A stretch of DNA of 64,000 nucleotides, from the NCBI RefSeq assembly GCF_003265705.1, contig NW_020312788.1, forward strand, positions 4,543,920 through 4,607,919. The letters run 5' to 3'. The position numbers and the translations under genes are program-made. The notes beneath the pieces were generated by a model. The model did not search any database. It was not told the DNA's origin and saw only the letters and a program-made list of their open reading frames with translations. Position 1 is the stretch's first letter. Every line of letters starts with the position of its first letter. Origin of the DNA: Callorhinus ursinus (lineage: Eukaryota > Chordata > Mammalia > Carnivora > Otariidae). Shown here piece after piece: positions 58,059 through 64,000 of this stretch.

Positions 58059-58769
58059 GTGAGTATTTCTTCAAATTACAAACAGCTTAATACCTTGCTA
58101 AGTAAATACTTTTCATAAAGAAACATCAAGATTTACAAAGTTTTCTACTTGCAAAAATTCTGTGAACAAAAAATATTTCATAAATCATAGCCATAATGAC
58201 TCTCAGGCAGCTCCAACTGAACTAGCTCTCAGAATATGCAATAAAAATGAAAGGAATGGGATATTATCTGTTTTCTATGTAAAGCAAAACAACAGAGGTT
58301 GAATTTTGGGATTGTAAGTGATTATTTTCAGTGCATAGAAAATCTCTTGGAGACTTACAAGAAGATCCTAACATGTTTGATTTCGTCTCCAACCTACATT
58401 TTATTTAGCTACATTGCTTAAGATCAGTAAACACTAGATATCAGAACAAAATATCTTAAACACACCCACACACATTTTCGAGAGTGTTACATTAAATTCT
58501 CATGATTTACATGGGTATTTTTTCAATGATTCTCTTTAGTGTGCTCAGTTTTATGGCTAAGGAAATGATCACTGGCACCAAACTCCTGTTGAATATAATT
58601 TAAAATGATATTCATTTTTAAGTTTGGGGTTGATTTTTTAAAACAACAAATAGACTTCATAAAGCGCATAATCAGTGTCTGCCATGTTGTAAGCAATAAA
58701 AAATAGTAGCTAATATCATTGAAATTATTATCACTACTACTTTGATTCCTACCATTATTTTGCTGTTGC

Positions 58770-59035
58770 CAGTACTGGTAGATAATACTTAGCTAACACA
58801 GCTACGACTTAGCCCCGTGTGCCAGGTGCTAAGCTATGCACTTTACATGTATGAGCTTATTTAATCCCCACAAAAAGCCTCAGAATTAGGAATTATTATC
58901 CCCACTTTAATTTTGAAGAAACTGAGGCAAGAAGAATCAGTAATTTTTCCATGTCACACTGCTAGTAACTTGGGAGCCTGGATTTCTACATAAGCACTCT
59001 GGCTACAGGCTGTGCCCTTAACCACTATACGCACT
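58770..59035 (-). repeat. MIR SINE in SCN7A intron 4, minus strand
   Basis: 'gtgtgccaggtgctaagctatgcactttacatgtatgagcttatttaatccccacaa', 'ttattatccccactttaattttgaagaaactgaggcaagaag', 'gagcctggatttctacataagcactctggctacaggctgtgcccttaaccacta'. A close match to the reverse MIR consensus. Confidence 0.9.
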
Positions 59036-59470
59036 GCCTTTGGCTATCATCACCGTCGTCATTTCCATCATGATCATACTCATCATGATCATCATCAGAA
59101 GCTTAAGTACTTAAATCTCATTCCTTAAAAAACTATAGATTTTTCCTATTTTAACTACCTCTTCAGTGATTAAAGAACAGAATATTTATGAACGTAATAT
59201 AGGGTACCTGGTATGGAATTATGACTAATCACAGTGTCAAGCTTTTATAAACTGTCATGATTTGTGGATTAATATTTACCTGGCTACCTTGCCCTGTAAA
59301 AATCTTTGTCTTCCAATCAATAAAGCAAGTATTTGCAAAATGGAACAATGAGAGCAAGGGAAAAGTTTGGATATGTGGTTTTAAAAATAAGTTTAAATAG
59401 TATAAAAAGTCAGTGATAAGTAGCATAGGCTCAGTATGACTTCTAAATAACTCTTAATTTAATTCCACAG

Positions 59471-59562
59471 GCATATAACAAGATACTTAGCTCTCGACTC
59501 CATTACAATATTTAGAATTTCAAGAAATTTGAGAATTTTGAAAATTATTCCCCTAAACCAAG
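59471..59562 (+). CDS. SCN7A: SCN7A coding exon 5 (residue 185 completed, 186-215, one base of 216), domain I S4
   Basis: Encodes the S3-S4 loop and the S4 voltage sensor of domain I. Positive charges are spaced every third residue at R200, R203, R206 and K209 within IFRISRNLRILKIIPLNQ. Length is 92 bp, as usual for this exon. The acceptor is 'aattccacag' (59470) and the donor is CAAG|gtaaga at 59563, phase 1. The LRILKIIPLNQ tail is characteristic of SCN7A. Human SCN7A, from memory, has Q in place of the first charge (TLQTARTLRILK), whereas here it is R. Other sodium channels have alternative 5N/5A versions of this exon; no second copy was seen nearby. Confident. Confidence 0.96.
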
Positions 59563-60926
59563 GTAAGAAATGGCATTTAGCTCTTGTCTTCATTTTGATT
59601 TATGTACTACCCTGTATTCTCTTGAACTCCCCTGTAACTGCTTGGAGAAATACTAAATTGAACAATGTTTCATCTTTGAAGTCAGTGAATTATCTGATCT
59701 ATAAGTTTATTTCAGTCACTCCAGGAAGGCAAAAAAAAAAATAATAATAATAATCACATTTGACTGTTATTTATTTGAGATGGGTTCAATACTTAATCAT
59801 AAAATATAGAGATTAATCAAAATATATTATATTCTATTTTTTCTTATTTATCCTTCCATCTTAAATATGAACTTATAAAATTGTTCTTAGACTTCTGAGA
59901 GAGATAGCAATCTAGACAGATACCTAATATGCCTTCTTTTCTTCACTGCATCTAAAAACCAGTTGAAATGAACAAAGTAATATAAAATAAGAGAAATTCC
60001 ATTTTGCTCTGAGTGCTTGGATAGGGTGCATTCCACATGCCACAGAGTTAAAGGAGTGTGACCACACTGCTAGAAGATGCTGAGGACTAATTTACAGTTC
60101 CCATTCCTGAAGGTATCCTAGAGAAGCCCACGAACATCTTCTAATTTGTGTTAAGAATGGATTAAAAACAATCCGGTATGAAAGAACTACACTCAGTGTT
60201 TTGGATGCTGAGTCAGAAGCATGAAATAGGTGGGCCAATAAACCCAGAGGTAAATGTGATAATACCAGAAATGAGATCTACAGGAAATTTTTGTCCACTG
60301 CAACACCATGAAGAAGGCCAGATATATACATACTATGTACTTGGAGTCTAGCCTAGACAAAACAGCAAAAAGATTGGATGATGGATGGTACATAGCCCTG
60401 TGGATATATTAAAACACTGAATTGTACACATTAAATGTGTGAATTGTATGATTTATGAATTATAGCTCAATAAAGCTGTTTAACAACAATGGTCTGTGTA
60501 TGGCAGCTTCACCAAACCCAGTGAAGAAAGCGCTGGTGAGAAGAGTTGCGGTGATAGGAATTCCCACAGTTCTACCTCCCTTACTACTCTCCACAAATTA
60601 CTAGAAGATAAAATTGTATCACCTGTGTCTTTATCTTAGGCTCAGATGTGAAGATTATAGAACAAATCAGGTGAATCCAAGTTAATACAAGAAGAACATG
60701 TCTTAATGGAGTTGGAAACACACAGCCTGATAGAAATTGCTCTTTTCTCAAGGGAGAAAATAATCAATGGACATACCAGCAATATAGAGCATATGAAAGT
60801 ACTTTGCAGTACCAAAAGGGAAACATACTATTAAAGAAAATAAAAATAATCCTCTTCTTTCTTTAAAAAAAATGCCCCAAGGAATAGGGGCAAGCGTAAG
60901 AAGTCATCTTTTTTGTAGTGCCTTCA
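59563..60926 (+). other. SCN7A intron 5, first part
   Basis: Intronic sequence without an exon. It includes an (AAT)n-like run at about 59731-59752. The next sodium channel exon (long exon 6, S5 and pore loop) was looked for here and not found. Confidence 0.7.
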
Positions 60927-60931
60927 AGATT

Positions 60932-60987
<56 letters not shown>

Positions 60988-61155
60988 GAGACGACACAGG
61001 CAGGGAGGAGCAGAGGGGAAAAGAATCTCATGCAGACTCTGCACCGAGCTCCACACGGGGCTTGATCCCACGACCCTGAGATCATGACCATGAGATCATG
61101 ACCTGAGCAGAAACCAAGAGTCCATGCTTAACTGATTGAGCCACCCAGGCGCCCC
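60927..61155 (-). mobile_element. Can-SINE in SCN7A intron 5 with expanded (TTTA)n tail
   Basis: A tail of about 14 'ttta' units (60930-60986) precedes 'agagacgacacaggcaggg...' and the body ends 'gattgagccacccaggcgcccc'. A small tandem duplication ('gaccatgagatcat' type) lies at about 61072-61100. Target-site duplications ttttgtagtgccttca lie at 60911-60926 and 61156-61171. Confidence 0.94.
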
Positions 61156-61268
61156 TTTTGTAGTGCCTTCAGAGGAAAACCTATACTCAAGCGAAAGATG
61201 AAAATGATATAATAAAATAGACAAAAACACCTATCAGACAAAAATGTGATAAAAATTATAATACCCAG

Positions 61269-61447
61269 GGTGCCTAGGTGGCACAGTCAGTTAAGAGTCC
61301 TACTCTTGGCTTCGGCTCAGGTCGTGATCTGTGGGTCATGGTTTCTGTACTCAGTGGGAAGTCTATTTGAGATTCTCTCTCTCCCTCTGCCCCTCCCACT
61401 CCTGCTCTCTCTTTTTCTCTCGAAAATAAATACATAAATTTTTTAAA
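61269..61447 (+). mobile_element. Can-SINE in SCN7A intron 5, plus strand
   Basis: It opens 'gggtgcctaggtggcacagtcagttaagag' and ends 'gaaaataaatacataaattttttaaa'. It lacks part of the middle ('gatcgagcc...' region). The flanks 'attataataccca' and 'attagaataccc' look like target-site duplications. Confidence 0.88.
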
Positions 61448-62351
61448 AAATTAGAATACCCTTGGTGACTATTTGATGGTAATAGAAGCATTAAAATATG
61501 GTATTATCTGTACAGTATTATGGTATGGTAAAACAAAACCACTTGTGTAAAGAAAAATGAGGGAAATTCTATATCAATACAACAGAACCAAAAATGGATG
61601 GGCTAATGAAAAAGAAACCTAAGTTCTATTTTATGGATAGTTGGTGACCCTAAAAATGAGACCAGAATAAATGTAAAAGACAAATTATTCAAAAATACAC
61701 TAAAAACTTAAAAAAAATTTTAACTTGAGATTTTTCTCACAAATGGAAAAGGTTCATTTTTATAGTAGACAAAAAAATTAAAAGATATACTTAGACATTA
61801 TAACATTTTTTAATTTTAAACTTCTAAAATATAAAAGTATTATAAAAATCCTATAAGCAAAAAAGCAATGAAAAATTGCCTATGGAAAAGTTATTTTTAG
61901 ACCTCTTGATAATATTGAACATGAATAGGCAGTGTAGTTTCAGAGTTTGGAGGAAGTGTAAACAGGAAGGTTATGACACCAGTATTCTATACCTGTCTGT
62001 CATCCATATGTGAAGCTGATAGGAAGATATTCTCAGTCATGAAAGTGTTCTGAAATTTTATATATGTATCTTTCCTGAATAACTGATATGAAAACAAAAT
62101 ATTCAACAATGGGAAGATTTAATACCAGAAGTAATCACAGTGAACTCTGAAATCATTTCAACACAGAATGAATTTCAAATTAACTGTTGTTAGTGATATG
62201 TAAAACAGAATGCAAATATTATAAATCCGAAGTAATAACAGACATGCCTAAATAGAAACATATTTTGTGTTTCAGAAAACTTTGAAATAGATGCCAAAAT
62301 TGTAAAAATCTAGTGATTTTTAACATTAAAACCTAAATTAATTTGGATGAA
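61448..62351. other. SCN7A intron 5, no exon seen
   Basis: AT-rich. The part 61480-62330 has the look of an old LINE-related or unique intronic sequence. No exon could be supported. Confidence 0.5.
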
Positions 62352-62530
62352 TTCAGCATCTGCCTTCAGCTCAGGTCATGATCCCACCATCCTGGGATCA
62401 AGCCCCACATGGGGCTCCCTGCTCAGCGGGGAACCTGCTTCTCCCTCTCCAGCTCCCCCTGCTTGTGTTCCCTCTCTCGCTGTCTCCCTCTCTGTCAAAT
62501 AAATAAATAAAATCTTTAAAAATAAAATGA
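62352..62530 (+). mobile_element. Can-SINE in SCN7A intron 5, 5'-truncated
   Basis: It starts within the body at 'catctgccttcagctcaggtcatgatccc', continues 'gggatcaagccccacatggggctccctgctcagcgggg' and ends 'caaataaataaataaaatcttt'. The first ~35 bases (A-box part) are missing. Confidence 0.9.
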
Positions 62531-62790
62531 AAATAAATCAGGCATATTCATCCAAGTCACCTCTGCTCCCCTTTTGCATGAATTTATGTTTCCTGACAAG
62601 CCATGATAAGGATTTGAATGTTACCTTTCCTGTAAATCATGAAAAATAATATGTAATGCAAAAATACACAAATTGAACAATTATAATAAACTAATATAAA
62701 CACTGTACGTTAATTCAATTAAAAAAAGAAAATACACAAAGACCTCATGACAGTTGCCAAATGAAAAATACATATAAAATATACATATTT

Positions 62791-62930
62791 TGATGGGTAT
62801 TAAAGAGGGCACGTACTGAATGGAGCACTGGGTGTTATATGCAAACAATGAATCATGGAACACTACATCAAAAACTAATGATGTAATATATGGTGATTAA
62901 CATAACATAATAAAATTAAAAAAATTTTAA
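62791..62930 (+). mobile_element. Very short LINE-1 3' end in SCN7A intron 5
   Basis: 'gatgggtattaaagagggcacgtactgaatggagcactgggtgttatatgc', 'aaaaactaatgatgtaatatatggtgattaacataac' and an A-rich tail. Direct repeats 'atacatatttt' flank it at about 62780 and 62932. Confidence 0.92.
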
Positions 62931-62934
62931 AAAT

Positions 62935-63398
62935 ACATATTTTGGCAAGTTCGTTATAGTAATCACAGAAATTACATTAAAGCAAAGTGATCCCATTTTT
63001 CTTTTAATAAATTGGCAAAGATTTTTTTTAAACACCCCAGTTTTAGTGAAGGCTTGACTATGTATTTATATATTTGGTTTATACATTGGTTCAACATCTC
63101 TTAAAAACAAATTGAACATAAATGTATTAATACTTACATATATTATGATCAGAAATTCTATTTCTAATATAACACTTTAAAAAAAGGCTTGCATATAGTA
63201 AAATAAAATTAATAGTACAACTCCAAGTGGTAAAAATAAGCTATAAACAAGTATTTCCATATGGTAGCAATTAAAATTGTATATTTAATCTAGATATCAC
63301 ATTTCTTTAACCACAGGAATAACTGTATTTCTACCTTATCCTAATACACTCAAGAAATCCAATCATCTGAAGAGGTCACTAAAAAATAGATTTTCAGG
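62935..63398. other. SCN7A intron 5, no exon seen
   Basis: AT-rich intronic sequence; no recognised repeat or exon. Confidence 0.5.
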
Positions 63399-63510
63399 GC
63401 ACCTGGGTGGCTCAGTCAGTTAAACCTCTGACTCTTGATCTCACCACAGTTCTTGATCTCATGATTGTGAGTTTGGGCCCTACAAAGTTAAAAACTCAAA
63501 AAAAAAAAAA
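63399..63510 (+). mobile_element. Short Can-SINE in SCN7A intron 5
   Basis: It opens 'gggcacctgggtggctcagtcagttaaacctctg', has 'gattgtgagtttgggccc' and an A-tail at 63499-63511. Direct repeats aaaaatagattttcag / aaaaatagacttccag flank it. Confidence 0.85.
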
Positions 63511-63679
63511 TAGACTTCCAGTTCTCACAATAATATATGAAACAGGTATTATTAGCCACATTTTAAAGATAAAACAGAAGCATAGTAATATTGATAATAT
63601 CACAGAGCTAGTACATTCTTATCCATTGTTAAGCTGAACAGTTATTAGGATCCTAAATATAAACAGACCAACAAATAAC

Positions 63680-63755
63680 AAGAGAGCAAAGGAAACAAGA
63701 GAAGAAAGGAAGGGAGAAAGTAAGGAACGGAGGGAGGGAGGGAGGAAGGAAGGTT
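63680..63755. repeat. Purine-rich (GGAA/GGGA)n simple repeat
   Basis: 'aggaagggagaaagtaagg' then 'ggagggagggagggagg' type units; low complexity within intron 5. Confidence 0.85.
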
Positions 63756-63817
63756 AATACTGGTTTTATCTATGAAGTACAATTACATTATTTTTGTTTT
63801 TTGTTTCTTTGTTTACA

Positions 63818-64000
63818 GAATTGAGCTTTTGAAAAAAATTGAAGTGCAGTTGACACACAATGTTACATTAATTTTAGGTGTACAGTGTGGTAATTCTACC
63901 AGTCTGTTATGCCACGCTCACCTCAAGTGTAGCTACCACTCTCACTATAAAAGGCTCTTACAACACCACTGACTGCACCCCCCATGCTGTGCCTTTCATC
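63818..64000 (+). mobile_element. Old LINE-1 (L1M) 3' UTR fragment at the window edge
   Basis: 'attgaagtgcagttgacacacaatgttacattaattttaggtgtacagtgtggtaattctacc', 'ccacgctcacctcaagtgtagctaccactctcac', 'acaccactgactgcaccccccatgctgtgcctttcatc' match an L1M 3' segment. It continues past the window. Confidence 0.7.

Larger units (their letters stand above)
52547..64000 (+). other. SCN7A: SCN7A gene, 5' coding part (continues past the window)
   Basis: Five coding exons joined by introns of 3226, 354, 1364 and 1412 bp, with the fifth intron running off the window. The family assignment rests on the N-terminal residues MASPEPKGL and [14 protein letters not shown]...[11 protein letters not shown], which I recognise as the SCN7A (Nax) N-terminus. 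It also rests on NaV-typical exon sizes and phases, the domain I segments, and an AT-AC second intron. All introns except the second have GT-AG ends. The introns contain Can-SINEs, a MIR and simple repeats. The assembled reading frame is open through residue 215. Confidence 0.93.

Noticed and set aside
58059..59470. Search for an alternative neonatal-type exon 5 in SCN7A intron 4
   Set aside because: No second S4-encoding segment flanked by splice sites was seen; the interval holds a MIR and AT-rich DNA.
63780..63972. Possible SCN7A exon 6 after the 'gtttctttgtttacag' acceptor-like site at 63819
   Set aside because: The downstream sequence matches an old LINE-1 3' UTR and the frame does not encode the S5/pore residues expected for sodium channel exon 6.

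Overview
This is a vertebrate nuclear window with no bacterial or phage features. It comes from a carnivoran mammal. More than twenty tRNA-Lys-derived Can-SINEs are present on both strands, together with carnivore-type LINE-1 3' ends. The Can-SINE bodies carry the '...ctccctgctcag...ggga' centre followed by '(c)aaataaataaa', which resembles bears, pinnipeds and mustelids (Arctoidea) more than the dog or cat subfamilies. The species cannot be fixed by eye.

The only protein-coding gene I can support is SCN7A, which encodes the atypical sodium channel alpha subunit Nax. Its 5' part lies on the + strand at the right end. Five coding exons are present (52561-52782, 56009-56121, 56476-56565, 57930-58058, 59471-59562). 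Together they encode residues 1-215 plus one base of codon 216: the cytosolic N-terminus and segments S1-S4 of domain I. All phases join without a stop. The last four exon lengths are 113, 90, 129 and 92 bp; apart from the 113 (119 in relatives, i.e. 6 bp missing) these are the lengths usual for voltage-gated sodium channel genes. The intron between coding exons 2 and 3 is a U12-type AT-AC intron (56122-56475). The gene continues beyond the right edge; exon 6 was not found before base 64000.

About 18 kb upstream of the first coding exon lies the window's only clear CpG cluster (about 33.8-34.1 kb, inside a GC-rich block from 33.69 to 34.48 kb). It is followed by strong consensus splice donors at 34216, 34380 and 34610. 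It is a reasonable candidate for the SCN7A promoter and non-coding first exon, but this is inference. In the genomes I recall, the flank upstream of SCN7A is intergenic towards XIRP2, and no XIRP2 exon was recognised here.

The remainder (1-33 kb and 35-52 kb) is intergenic or 5'-intronic DNA full of transposable elements. It holds a minus-strand LINE-1 with decayed ORF2 (5.3-7.9 kb), an old plus-strand LINE-1 ORF2 (8.9-10.9 kb), an old LINE-1 ORF1 block (19.8-20.9 kb), several short LINE-1 3' ends (12.5, 13.6, 30.7, 33.3, 38.8, 62.8 kb), two related solo-LTR-like elements (0.5 and 31.7 kb), MLT1, MIR, L2 and MER5-like elements, Can-SINEs and microsatellites. Points worth a second look are the U12 intron, lineage-specific changes in the Nax N-terminus and S4, the orphan CpG cluster, a diverged internal duplication within SCN7A introns with a 47-bp core that is nearly identical, a twin-primed LINE-1 insertion, and an unidentified repeat family present twice (37.5 and 42.2 kb). 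I found no evidence of a novel biological system; the interest is in gene structure and repeat history.
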